From GCA-2725625 sp964574215 (GTDB lineage: Bacteria; Pseudomonadota; Alphaproteobacteria; Rhodospirillales; UBA2165): 64,000 nt of DNA. Shown here piece by piece: positions 43,728 through 52,249 of the stretch. Each line of letters starts with the position of its first letter. Positions within the stretch are counted from its first letter, which is position 1. Made by a program: the position numbers and the translations under genes. Below the pieces are notes generated by a model, which was not told where the DNA came from, did no database searches, and saw nothing but the letters and a program-made list of their open reading frames with translations. The stretch covers positions 1-64,000 of the forward strand of contig CAZNLR010000025.1 in assembly GCA_964574215.1 (NCBI GenBank), read 5' to 3'.

Positions 43728-45041
43728 TTAGCGCTTGCCGATGGGCACATATTCCCGTTGGGTTTCTCCCAAATAGAGCTGACGCGGACGGCCAATTTTT
43801 TGACTGGGGTCCTCGATCATCTCGTTCCATTGAGCGATCCAGCCGACGGTTCGCGCCACGGCGAACAAAACCGTAAACATGGAAGTCGGAATGCCCATGG
43901 CCCGGAAAATGATGCCGGAATAGAAGTCCACATTGGGGTAGAGTTTACGTTCGACGAAATACTCATCTTCCAGCGCGATGCGTTCCAACTCCATGGCCAG
44001 TTCCAAAAGCGGCTCGTCCTTGACGCCGAGTTCATTCAACACTTCGTGGCAAGACTGCTGCATCACGCGGGAGCGGGGATCGAAATTCTTGTAAACCCGA
44101 TGGCCGAAACCCATTAATCTGAAGGGGTCGTCCTTGTCTTTGGCTTTTTTGATGAATTCCGTAATGTTGTTTTTGTCGCCGATTTGCTGAAGCATGGTCA
44201 AAACGGCTTCGTTGGCGCCGCCGTGTGCCGGACCCCAAAGGGAGGCGATGCCGGCGGCGATGCAGGCAAAGGGATTGGCGCCCGAAGAGCCGGCCAACCT
44301 GACCGTCGAGGTCGAAGCATTTTGTTCATGGTCGGCGTGGAGGATAAGAATCCGGTCCATCGCTTTCGCCAAGACCGGGCTGATTTCATAATCTTCGGCC
44401 GGTGTGGCGAACATCATGTGGAGGAAGTTTTCGGCATAATTCAGATCATTGCGCGGATAGACAAAAGGCTGTCCGACAGAATATTTATAAGCCTGGGCGG
44501 CGATGGTCGGAATTTTGGCGATCATCCGGTACGAAGCCACCATCCGGTGGTAGGGATCGTTGATATCAAGGCTGTCATGGTAGAAGGCCGATAGGGCGCC
44601 AACGACGCCGCACATAATGGCCATGGGATGGGAATCCCGCCTAAATCCGCGGTAAAATGTGTTGATCTGCTCGTGCAGCATGGTGTGATAGGTGACGTCA
44701 TGTTCGAACTTGGTTTTCTGCTCGGCCGAGGGAAGTTCTCCGTACAAAAGCAGATAGCAAACTTCAGTATAGTCGGAGTGATCGGCCAGTTCGTTGATCG
44801 GGTAGCCGCGATAGAGCAAAATACCTTCATCACCATCGATGTATGTAATACGTGATTCGCAACTGCCCGTTGACGTGAAACCGGGATCATAGGTAAAGCA
44901 ATCGGTTTCGGCATACAGTTTACGGACATCTATGACATCGGGGCCGACTGAACCTTTGAGCACTGGCAGTTCGTAGGTATCACCGGTAGCGTTATTGGTT
45001 AAGGTGTAGGTTTGTTTGCTGTCGGTCGAACTGTTGTTCAT
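43728..45041 (-). CDS. gltA: citrate synthase (type II, hexameric class)
   Basis: First enzyme of the TCA cycle, 437 aa from ATG 45041 (MNNSSTDSK); a further in-frame ATG at 45080 would add 13 residues. The active site is recognisable as LWGPAHGGANEAVL (His), GFGHRVYKNFDPRSRVM (His) and VDFYSGI (Asp). LAGSSGANPFACIAAG is also conserved. The N-terminal beta domain with ITYIDGDEGILLYRGYP fits the Gram-negative allosteric type. It is transcribed away from the comEC side and may be cotranscribed with gltX, 119 nt upstream. Confidence 0.96.
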   Translation of the reverse strand: MNNSSTDSKQTYTLTNNATGDTYELPVLKGSVGPDVIDVRKLYAETDCFTYDPGFTSTGSCESRITYIDGDEGILLYRGYPINELADHSDYTEVCYLLLYGELPSAEQKTKFEHDVTYHTMLHEQINTFYRGFRRDSHPMAIMCGVVGALSAFYHDSLDINDPYHRMVASYRMIAKIPTIAAQAYKYSVGQPFVYPRNDLNYAENFLHMMFATPAEDYEISPVLAKAMDRILILHADHEQNASTSTVRLAGSSGANPFACIAAGIASLWGPAHGGANEAVLTMLQQIGDKNNITEFIKKAKDKDDPFRLMGFGHRVYKNFDPRSRVMQQSCHEVLNELGVKDEPLLELAMELERIALEDEYFVERKLYPNVDFYSGIIFRAMGIPTSMFTVLFAVARTVGWIAQWNEMIEDPSQKIGRPRQLYLGETQREYVPIGKR

Positions 45042-45073
45042 GGGTGTAGGTCTCCCAAGGTGAGTGAAATTGA

Positions 45074-45090
45074 CGCCCAAAATTTGGGCG
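45074..45090. repeat. 17-nt inverted repeat in the gltX-gltA space
   Basis: CGCCCAAAATTTGGGCG is a near-perfect palindrome (8-bp arms about a central base) located 33 nt upstream of the gltA start. It has no long T run on either side, so it is more likely an operator or a weak structure than an intrinsic terminator. Confidence 0.45.
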
Positions 45091-45130
45091 GATTAATGAA
45101 TTTATTCCGGCATCTGTCAAGACACCCATA

Positions 45131-45179
45131 CGGTTTAACAACGTATGATAGTAACCCCCACTATACGTTGCTTAACCGA
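45131..45179. repeat. long inverted repeat spanning the gltX stop codon
   Basis: The left arm CGGTTTAACAACGTATGATAGT and the right arm ACTATACGTTGCTTAACCG (shown on the plus strand) pair over about 17 positions, with a few mismatches and a small bulge, around a C-rich loop. The right arm contains the last codons and stop of gltX (TAG on the minus strand at 45163-45161). No T run follows, so it may be a mRNA 3' stabiliser or a Rho-related end. Confidence 0.55.
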
Positions 45180-46552
45180 TCCATGGTTTCTTCACGCCCC
45201 AGCACTTCGATAACTTCAAAGATACCGGGCGATGCCGTCGAACCGGTAAGTGCGGCTCTCAGCGGTTGGGCGATTTTACCCAGTTTGACGTCGGCGTCTT
45301 CTGCCGCCTGACGCGCCGTCGCTTCTATTTCATCCCGCGACCAGTCGCCAATTTCCGATAAGCGCGCCTTCACTATATGGACCATATTGGCCCCTTGTTC
45401 GTCAAGCATCTTTCGCGCTTTATTCGAGATGGAAATTGGGTGCTGTGCCGCATAAAATATAGAGTTATCAGCTAGTTCCACAATGTTATTCGCGCGTTCC
45501 TTTAAGCCAGGCATGCCTCTGGCCAGTCGGTCCAAAGCTTCATCGGCAAGGGCGCCATCCAACGTTTTTTCGATTAGCGGCAGAATCAGTTCGGCCAGTC
45601 GTGTATCTTCGGCCTGGCTGATATAGTGACCGTTTAGATTGGTTAATTTCGCCATATCAAACCGTGCCGCCCCTTTCCCAACAGCGTCCAGATCAAACCA
45701 TTCGATGGCCTGTTCCCGGCTGATAATTTCGTCGTCGCCGTGGGACCAGCCCAATCGCAATAAATAGTTGTTAAGCGCTTCGGGCAAAAAGCCCATATCC
45801 CGATAGGCCTCAACACCCAAAGCGCCATGCCGTTTCGAAAGTTTAGCGCCATCGCTGCCGTGAAGCAGCGGCATATGAGCGAATTCAGGCAAATCCCATT
45901 CCAAGGCCCGGTAGATTTGAATTTGCCGGAAAGTGTTGGTCAGATGATCGTCACCGCGAATGACGTGACTGATATGCATATCGTGATCGTCGACGACAAC
46001 GGCCAGCATATAGGTCGGCGTGCCGTCCGCCCTTAACAGGATCATATCGTCCAGCTGATTGTTGGCGACGGTTACTTCGCCTTGAATCTGGTCATTGATC
46101 GAGGTCTCACCCGCCAATGGCGCCTTAATCCTGATGACCGGGTCGATGCCGTCGGGGGCCTCGGCCGGGCTGCGATCCCGCCACGTCCCGTCGTAAAGCC
46201 GGGTCGATCCGGCAGCGCGCGCCTTTTCACGCATTTCGGCCAGTTCTTCCGGTGAGCAATAGCAGTAGTATGCCTTACCCTCGTCCAGAAGCTGCCGGGC
46301 GATTTCCGTATGCCGGTGCCGACGGGAGAATTGTGATACGGCGTCACCGTCCCAATCCAGTCCCAGCCATTTCATCCCTCCATAGATGGCTTCAACCGCT
46401 TCATCGGTGGAGCGCTTGCGGTCGGTGTCTTCGATCCGTAGCAGGAATTTGCCACCATGATGTTTGGCGTATAACCAGTTGAAAAGGGCGGTCCTGGCCC
46501 CGCCAATGTGAAGAAAGCCTGTGGGTGAAGGCGCGAACCTGGTGACGACCAT
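45161..46552 (-). CDS. gltX: glutamate--tRNA ligase
   Basis: Class I synthetase, 463 aa. The HIGH-type motif is FAPSPTGFLHIGGARTALFN (His16), and the KMSKS-type motif is AKLSKRHGALGVEAYRD. The C-terminal third is the helical anticodon-binding domain. Many alphaproteobacteria have two GltX paralogues, one of which charges tRNA-Gln; which type this is cannot be decided from sequence by eye. It is divergent from comEC across 168 nt. Confidence 0.95.
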   Translation of the reverse strand: MVVTRFAPSPTGFLHIGGARTALFNWLYAKHHGGKFLLRIEDTDRKRSTDEAVEAIYGGMKWLGLDWDGDAVSQFSRRHRHTEIARQLLDEGKAYYCYCSPEELAEMREKARAAGSTRLYDGTWRDRSPAEAPDGIDPVIRIKAPLAGETSINDQIQGEVTVANNQLDDMILLRADGTPTYMLAVVVDDHDMHISHVIRGDDHLTNTFRQIQIYRALEWDLPEFAHMPLLHGSDGAKLSKRHGALGVEAYRDMGFLPEALNNYLLRLGWSHGDDEIISREQAIEWFDLDAVGKGAARFDMAKLTNLNGHYISQAEDTRLAELILPLIEKTLDGALADEALDRLARGMPGLKERANNIVELADNSIFYAAQHPISISNKARKMLDEQGANMVHIVKARLSEIGDWSRDEIEATARQAAEDADVKLGKIAQPLRAALTGSTASPGIFEVIEVLGREETMDRLSNV

Positions 46553-46665
46553 GAGCGATTGTACTCAACTTATTGATTTTATTGAATAAAATAACGGGAG
46601 ACGGCAGTTTACTAGCTGCCATGTCCCCTGTCACGAATTAGTTCTTCAGTTGCGACCACAAGAGA

Positions 46666-46695
46666 TTGGCCAAAATGATAGAAATAGTCTACAAT
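46666..46695 (+). promoter_or_regulatory. possible comEC promoter
   Basis: TTGGCC (46666-46671) and TACAAT (46690-46695) are separated by 18 nt, 25 nt before the comEC ATG. The -10 matches the sigma-70 consensus at 5 of 6 positions and the -35 at 4 of 6. The same divergent space also has a hairpin at 46597-46628 closer to gltX. Confidence 0.35.
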
Positions 46696-46720
46696 TAAAC
46701 TAGCAATACGAGAAATTCTT

Positions 46721-48847
46721 ATGATTCTGGCTGAGACGGGCAAAGAAATTCGCCAGGCAATACTGGCATGTGTGGATGCGGAGCAGGATCGCTGGTTTCA
46801 TTGGGTGCCGGTGTTTATCGGCGTTGGAATTGGCTGCTATTTTACTTTGAAGGAAGAGCCTCCCCTTTGGCTGGGTGCGGCGATAATGCTGCCATTGATA
46901 CTGGCTTTCCGTTATCTCCGACGCAACAATATCTCGTTCGTTCTGGTTATTGCGATGGCGTCTCTAGGCTTGGGTTTTACGGCGGCTCAATGGCGGACGA
47001 TATCCGTTGAACATCCTGTGCTGGCGAAACGAATAGGACCGGTTTCGGCGTCCGGACAAATTGTCCGTGTCGAGGCGCTTCCCAAAGCTGTGCGGGTTAC
47101 GCTTCGAAAATCCCGCTTAACGGGCGTGGCGCTCCCGGTGACGCCTGACCTGATACGTCTGACCCTTCGCGGTAAACAGCCGCCATTGATGGCGGGAGTC
47201 TGGATACAAGTCAGGGCGGTTCTGACGCCACCGCCGCCGCCGGCCATGCCCGGCAGTTTCGATTTCCAGCGACGGTTTTATTTCATGGAAATCGGCGCCA
47301 CCGGATTTGCCATGGGGCGGGCTAAGATACTGAAGTCACGAGAAAATTTCGGTTTTAGCAGCAGGCTAACTCTATGGATCGACAATTTACGGCAGAAAAT
47401 AGGAGAAAATGTTAGAAACCACCTGCCGGGGAATACTGGAACGGTGGCGGCAGCGCTTATGACCGGAGACCGAAGTTCCATCCCCAAAGGAATCCTGGAT
47501 GCCGTCAGGGATTCGGGTCTCGCTCATCTGCTGGCCATATCGGGCCTCCATATCGGACTGATTGCCGGGTTGCTGTTATTCTCGATCCGCGCTTGTCTAG
47601 CGCTTGTTCCGTCGTTGGCGTTGTCGTACCCGATCAAAAAGTGGGCGGCTGCGGCGGCCATTATCGGGAGTTTCTGCTACGCCATCATTGCCGGCGCCAC
47701 CATTCCAACCCAGCGGGCGTTTTTAATGATCAGTCTGGTGTTGCTGGCGGTTATGACGGACCGACGGGGAATATCCATGCGTTCGGTGGCTTTGGCGGCG
47801 ACAATTATTTTATTGATCAAACCCGAAAGCTTGCTGGGCGCCAGTTTTCAACTGTCATTTGCGGCCGTCGTGGCGCTGATTGCGGTTTATGAGACTTTGC
47901 AAAATAGAGTTGGAACTGGCGACCGGGAAGGCTGGTTCAGAAAACCGGTCCGTTACTTGGGCGGAATCGCCTTGACCACCTTTGTGGCCGGAATGGCAAC
48001 GGCGCCTTTTACGCTGTTTCATTTTAACCAAATTGCCCAGTTTGGCCTTTTCGCCAATGTCATTGCTGTTCCGATCACGGCTTTACTGATCATGCCATGC
48101 GCGGTTCTGGCTTTTGTCTTAATGCCGATCGGTCTGGAGGTGATTGGATTGGCGCCGATGGAAATCGGCATTGCAGGCGTTATTTTTGTCGCCCAGTCGG
48201 TTGCCGGATGGGGTGGGGCGGTTGTGTCAGCTCCGGCAATGTCCATGGTAGGCGTGTCGGCGATCGCTCTCGGCGGTCTGTGGCTTTGCCTGTGGCGGCA
48301 AACTTGGCGGTATGGCGGGGGCATAGCCATCGTTATTGGCCTGCTCACGGTATTTTTTCACCAGGCCCCGGATATTTTGATCGACGACAAGGGTAAATTG
48401 TTCGCGGTGACGGGTAAATCCGGCCATTTGATTCTATCGTCCCGGCGCCGCTCGTCCTTTGCCGGCGATGTGTGGTTGCGCCGGATTGGGCAAAATACAT
48501 CCGAAAAACCTCGATTTCCCAAAGCCGGGTATTCAGCGGACGGTCTGATATCCTGTGATATTGTCGGCTGCATCTATCGGAAAAGCGGCAGAATAATAGC
48601 CCTGGTGACGGATCCCCGCGCGCTGTTTGACGATTGCCGTAACGCTGACATCATCGTCAGTGCCGTTCCCGTCAGGCGGCGCTGCCCGTCTGCAACAAGG
48701 GTGATCGACAAATTCGATTTGTGGCTTAACGGCGCCCATGCCGTATGGTTGAGTGATGGCGGCGTTCGGGTAAAAAGCGTTAATGATCTTCGAGGATCGC
48801 GCCCCTGGGTGCATCAAAAAACGCCTAAAGGATCTAGTACTTTCTGA
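46721..48847 (+). CDS. comEC: ComEC/Rec2 family competence protein
   Basis: Polytopic inner-membrane protein, 708 aa, which in competent bacteria forms the channel for transforming DNA. There is an N-terminal DUF4131-type segment with helices at about residues 25-85 and a beta region to 200, then the competence domain with SGLAHLLAISGLHIGLIAGL (about residues 263-282) and roughly eight more helices. The C-terminal 150 residues look like a reduced metallo-beta-lactamase domain but show no HxHxDH zinc motif, as in many alphaproteobacteria. Its 3' end overlaps lexA tail-to-tail by 14 nt. Confidence 0.9.
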   Translation: MILAETGKEIRQAILACVDAEQDRWFHWVPVFIGVGIGCYFTLKEEPPLWLGAAIMLPLILAFRYLRRNNISFVLVIAMASLGLGFTAAQWRTISVEHPVLAKRIGPVSASGQIVRVEALPKAVRVTLRKSRLTGVALPVTPDLIRLTLRGKQPPLMAGVWIQVRAVLTPPPPPAMPGSFDFQRRFYFMEIGATGFAMGRAKILKSRENFGFSSRLTLWIDNLRQKIGENVRNHLPGNTGTVAAALMTGDRSSIPKGILDAVRDSGLAHLLAISGLHIGLIAGLLLFSIRACLALVPSLALSYPIKKWAAAAAIIGSFCYAIIAGATIPTQRAFLMISLVLLAVMTDRRGISMRSVALAATIILLIKPESLLGASFQLSFAAVVALIAVYETLQNRVGTGDREGWFRKPVRYLGGIALTTFVAGMATAPFTLFHFNQIAQFGLFANVIAVPITALLIMPCAVLAFVLMPIGLEVIGLAPMEIGIAGVIFVAQSVAGWGGAVVSAPAMSMVGVSAIALGGLWLCLWRQTWRYGGGIAIVIGLLTVFFHQAPDILIDDKGKLFAVTGKSGHLILSSRRRSSFAGDVWLRRIGQNTSEKPRFPKAGYSADGLISCDIVGCIYRKSGRIIALVTDPRALFDDCRNADIIVSAVPVRRRCPSATRVIDKFDLWLNGAHAVWLSDGGVRVKSVNDLRGSRPWVHQKTPKGSSTF

Positions 48848-49535
48848 TCAGTCCAACCAGCCGGCCTTGAACATTGATGCGATCCGGGCCGAATATGCGG
48901 GTTTCGTAGTCTTTGTTGGCGGGTTCCAAAGCGACCGTATTGCCTTTTTTGTGCAGACGCTTCAGCGTTACTTCGCCGTCGTCCACCAACGCAACGACAA
49001 TTTCCCCGTTCTCGGCCGTATCGCAGCGTTGGATTAGTACCGTGTCGCCGTCGTGGATGCCGGCCTCAATCATCGAATCGCCTTCAATTTCAAGGGCATA
49101 GTGTTCACCGCGGCCAATCAGACCGTCCGGAACGCCAACGTGCTGCGAATGATCGCGTAAGGCTTCGATGGGGGTGCCGGCAGCGATTTTGCCCAAAAGC
49201 GGCAGATCGATGATATCGTTGGCGGCAGTAGCCGCCTCCTGGGCCGGTAATTTGAAATCGCCTTTGATCACATTGGGCGAGAACGGACTATCGGCCTGTG
49301 CCGGGGGCATTTGCTGTTTGTTTTCAGGCAGTTTCAAAACTTCCAGCGCCCGGGCCCGGTGGGGAAGTCGGCGAATAAAACCCCGTTCTTCAAGGCCGGT
49401 AATCAGCCGGTGAATGCCGGATTTGGACTTCAAATCCAAGGCGTCCTTCATTTCGTCAAAAGAGGGAGAGACACCGGTTTCGTTGAGCCGGCTATCGATG
49501 AACATCAAAAGCTGATATTGCTTCTTGGTTAACAT
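48834..49535 (-). CDS. lexA: SOS repressor LexA
   Basis: Transcriptional repressor of the SOS regulon, 233 aa. The winged helix-turn-helix spans residues 1-65 (GVSPSFDEMKDALDLKSKSG is the recognition region). The self-cleavage site is Ala119-Gly120 in LLGKIAAGTPIEAL, and the catalytic pair is Ser154 (EGDSMIEAGI) and Lys192 (GEVTLKRL). A GTTC-N7-GTTC box lies 116 nt upstream of its start, in line with autorepression. The 200 nt between it and moeA are AT-rich. Confidence 0.96.
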   Translation of the reverse strand: MLTKKQYQLLMFIDSRLNETGVSPSFDEMKDALDLKSKSGIHRLITGLEERGFIRRLPHRARALEVLKLPENKQQMPPAQADSPFSPNVIKGDFKLPAQEAATAANDIIDLPLLGKIAAGTPIEALRDHSQHVGVPDGLIGRGEHYALEIEGDSMIEAGIHDGDTVLIQRCDTAENGEIVVALVDDGEVTLKRLHKKGNTVALEPANKDYETRIFGPDRINVQGRLVGLIRKY

Positions 49536-49650
49536 GAAATCCCCTTAACTTTTTATCGCCGTATCCTGAAAATTTTTGTCTGAATCACAATCTGGACGGT
49601 GATTTCAGTTAGGATACTATATATAGAACAAAACAAAAACGTTCACACAT

Positions 49651-49665
49651 GTTCTAGTTTAGTTC
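49651..49665. promoter_or_regulatory. LexA-binding site (SOS box) upstream of lexA
   Basis: GTTCTAGTTTAGTTC fits the alphaproteobacterial LexA motif GTTC-N7-GTTC exactly. A further GTTC at 49641-49644 lies 6 nt before the first half-site, giving three GTTC words in 25 nt. The box is in the AT-rich region between lexA (start 49535, minus) and the end of moeA (49736), as expected for autoregulation of lexA. Confidence 0.8.
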
Positions 49666-49735
49666 TTTTTCGCGGTCAAGAGGGAGAATTGTAAAAATTT
49701 GAACTTTTTACGAAAAAATTCGTCCGGAATAGAAT

Positions 49736-50959
49736 TCAGCCCTTATCGAGGCGTAGAATCTCGACCCGGTCACCGGCTTTGGCCTGCTCGGCGAATGGAG
49801 GACGGATAACCAGGCATTGGGCCCGGGCGAACAGGGCCAGCATGGAACTGTCCTGGCCGGTAAAGGGGGTCACCGTCAATTCACCGGCTTCGCCGATTCC
49901 CAGTTCCGACCGCAGATAGTCCTGGCGCTGATCGTTTTCTTTGAGATCGCTGGTTAAAATCGCCGTTTCTTTGCGATTTTCCAAATTTTCGGCTCCCAGC
50001 ATGACATCCATGGCCGCTGTCAGGAACAGGGCGGCGGTCACTCCGGCCGAGACGGGGTTTCCGGGCAGGCCCAGCATGGGCGTATTATAAATATTACCGA
50101 AAATCAGCGGTTTTCCGGGGCGCATGGCGACGCGGCCGAAGGTAATATCCAGCCCTTCTTCACCCAGGACGTCCTTGATAAGATCGTAATCGCCGACCGA
50201 GGCGCCGCCGATGGTGACCAGCATATCCGTTCCCTTGACGCCGGCCAGCATGTTTTTGAGCGTTTCGGCGTCGTCTTCGGCAATACCGAGATTAACCGGA
50301 ATACCGCCACGGGCGCGGACCAAAGCAGCGATTCCCAGGCTATTCGAGCTGATGATTTGGTTCGGCCCCACCGGTTCGCCCGGCATAACCAGTTCGTTGC
50401 CGGTGGCGAGAATAGCTACTTTGGGTCGTCGTATGACCTTGAGCCACGGTACATTCATGGCGGCGGCGAGAGCGATATCCCGGGAATTCAGAAGTGCCCC
50501 CGTCTTTAAAAGAACGTCGCCTTCCGTGAAGTCGAGACCGGCCGGGCGGATATACCGGCCTGCGATGGGATTTTCCTTCATGGTGATCTGATCGCCATCG
50601 GCGTCCGTATCTTCCTGAATAACCACAGCATCGACGCCTTTGGGCAGGGGGGCGCCGGTAAAAATACGTGATGTCTGTCCGGGGCCGACGACACCGTCAA
50701 AACCATCGCCGGCGGCCGATTCGCCGATTTGGGTCAGGGTTACGGGAACGTCGGCCACATCTTCCGCCCGCACGGCATAGCCGTCCATGGAGGATACCGC
50801 CACGGGTGGCTGGGTAATCCGGGAGGCGACATCTTCGGCCAGAACTCGCCCGATGGCTTCGGCGACACTGACGACCTCGGCGCTCAAACGGGAAACGCCG
50901 GCCAGGACATTGGTCATGGCTTCGTCGACCGATATCATGCCTTTAGTTGTCTCGGGCAT
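49736..50959 (-). CDS. moeA: molybdopterin molybdenumtransferase
   Basis: Inserts molybdate into adenylated molybdopterin in the last step of molybdenum cofactor synthesis, 407 aa. SSMDGYAVRAEDV, RIFTGAPLPKGVDAVVIQED, TGNELVMPGEPVGPNQI and TIGGASVGDYDLIKDVL are standard MoeA motifs. The C-terminal domain has LGLPGNPVSAGVTA. Its start overlaps the 3' end of moaC by 17 nt, so the two are coupled. Confidence 0.95.
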   Translation of the reverse strand: MPETTKGMISVDEAMTNVLAGVSRLSAEVVSVAEAIGRVLAEDVASRITQPPVAVSSMDGYAVRAEDVADVPVTLTQIGESAAGDGFDGVVGPGQTSRIFTGAPLPKGVDAVVIQEDTDADGDQITMKENPIAGRYIRPAGLDFTEGDVLLKTGALLNSRDIALAAAMNVPWLKVIRRPKVAILATGNELVMPGEPVGPNQIISSNSLGIAALVRARGGIPVNLGIAEDDAETLKNMLAGVKGTDMLVTIGGASVGDYDLIKDVLGEEGLDITFGRVAMRPGKPLIFGNIYNTPMLGLPGNPVSAGVTAALFLTAAMDVMLGAENLENRKETAILTSDLKENDQRQDYLRSELGIGEAGELTVTPFTGQDSSMLALFARAQCLVIRPPFAEQAKAGDRVEILRLDKG

Positions 50960-51425
50960 CGAACTCTCCCGATTTGCCGCCCGCTTTGTGAATCAGGCGT
51001 ATATCGGATAGGCGCATGCCGCGATCAACCGCTTTGCACATATCGTAAATAGTCAGCGCCGCGACAGAAACCGCCGTCAGAGCCTCCATTTCGACACCTG
51101 TCTTACCCTTTAGTTTACAGGTCGCCTCAATATCGACGGCGTTGCGGCCGGGATCGCAGATCAATTCGACCTTGACCGATGACAGGTTCAAAGGGTGGCA
51201 GAGGGGGATAAGGTCGGGCGTTCTTTTGGCGCCCATGATCCCGGCCAACTGGGCGACCGACAGGACATCGCCTTTTTTAACGCCCTTGTCACTGATCAGT
51301 TTCAGGGTTTCCGGTTCCATATAAACGGACCCGGAGGCCGTTGCCGTCCGCTCGGTCATATCTTTTTCAGAGACGTCGACCATGACGGCGTTTCCCTCGG
51401 CGTCGAGATGGGTAAGTTTACTCAT
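50943..51425 (-). CDS. moaC: cyclic pyranopterin monophosphate synthase
   Basis: Converts the MoaA product to cyclic pyranopterin monophosphate, 160 aa. VAQLAGIMGAKRTPDLIPLC, followed by HPLNLSSVKVE, and GKTGVEMEALTAVSVAALTI then YDMCKAVD are the diagnostic active-site segments. It lies 5 nt after trpC and overlaps moeA, so molybdenum cofactor genes ride on the end of the trp operon, an arrangement seen in many alphaproteobacteria. Confidence 0.96.
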   Translation of the reverse strand: MSKLTHLDAEGNAVMVDVSEKDMTERTATASGSVYMEPETLKLISDKGVKKGDVLSVAQLAGIMGAKRTPDLIPLCHPLNLSSVKVELICDPGRNAVDIEATCKLKGKTGVEMEALTAVSVAALTIYDMCKAVDRGMRLSDIRLIHKAGGKSGEFDARDN

Positions 51426-51430
51426 GGTAA

Positions 51431-52249
51431 TTAAGCGTGCGCTCTTTCAGTTGTTTCATTCAGACCCAGTAATTGCCGGGTCGCCGCCGCAACGTCGTTT
51501 TGGCGCATGAGAGATTCCCCCACCAGAAAACAAGTCACGCCGACGTCGGCCATTCTTTTCAAATCATCGTGGCTGTAAAGCCCCGATTCGCTGACCAGTA
51601 AAGTATCCCGGCCCGCCAAAGGTGCAAGACTTTCCGTGACATTCAAATCAACTTCCAGGGTTTTCAGGTTGCGGTTGTTGACGCCCAAAAGCTGCGGCGA
51701 CAAATTTAACGCGCGTTCCATTTCCTCTTCGTTGTGCACTTCGTTCAACGTGTCCATCCCCAGATCTTCCGCCGTCTGCTTTAATTCCATAGCCAAATAG
51801 TCGTCCAAAACCGCCATGATCAAAAGAATGCAATCGGCGCCGAGGGCGCGGGATTCGACGATCTGGTAGGGATCGATCATGAAATCTTTGCGCAGGACCG
51901 GCAGGTCGACAGCGTTTCTGGCCGCCACCAAATAGTCGTCACGACCTTGGAAGTAAGGTTCATCGGTGAGGACCGAGAGGCAGGCGGCGCCACCGGAAGA
52001 ATAGGCTTCGGCCAATTTGGGCGGATCGAAGTCTTCCCGGATCAAACCTTTGGAGGGAGAGGCTTTTTTAATTTCCGCAATCAGCCCGAAACCGGCGCCA
52101 TCCCGCGCCGTTTTCAGGCGTTGGATGAAGCCGCGTGGCGGTTTAGATTTTTCCGCTTTTTTAATGAGTTGCGCTTCCGTCACTTGCCCTTTGCGGGATT
52201 CCACGTGCAGCCGGGTCTTGGCGCAAATCTCCTGCAAGACGTCACTCAA
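51431..52249 (-). CDS. trpC: indole-3-glycerol phosphate synthase
   Basis: TIM-barrel enzyme of tryptophan synthesis, 272 aa, monofunctional (no fused TrpF). FGLIAEIKKASPSKGLIRED holds the catalytic Lys, VLRKDFMIDPYQIVESRALG is beta-strand 4, and LLGVNNRNLKTLEVDL and LVSESGLYSHDDL are the phosphate-side strands. It overlaps trpD by 4 nt. Confidence 0.96.
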   Translation of the reverse strand: MSDVLQEICAKTRLHVESRKGQVTEAQLIKKAEKSKPPRGFIQRLKTARDGAGFGLIAEIKKASPSKGLIREDFDPPKLAEAYSSGGAACLSVLTDEPYFQGRDDYLVAARNAVDLPVLRKDFMIDPYQIVESRALGADCILLIMAVLDDYLAMELKQTAEDLGMDTLNEVHNEEEMERALNLSPQLLGVNNRNLKTLEVDLNVTESLAPLAGRDTLLVSESGLYSHDDLKRMADVGVTCFLVGESLMRQNDVAAATRQLLGLNETTERAHA

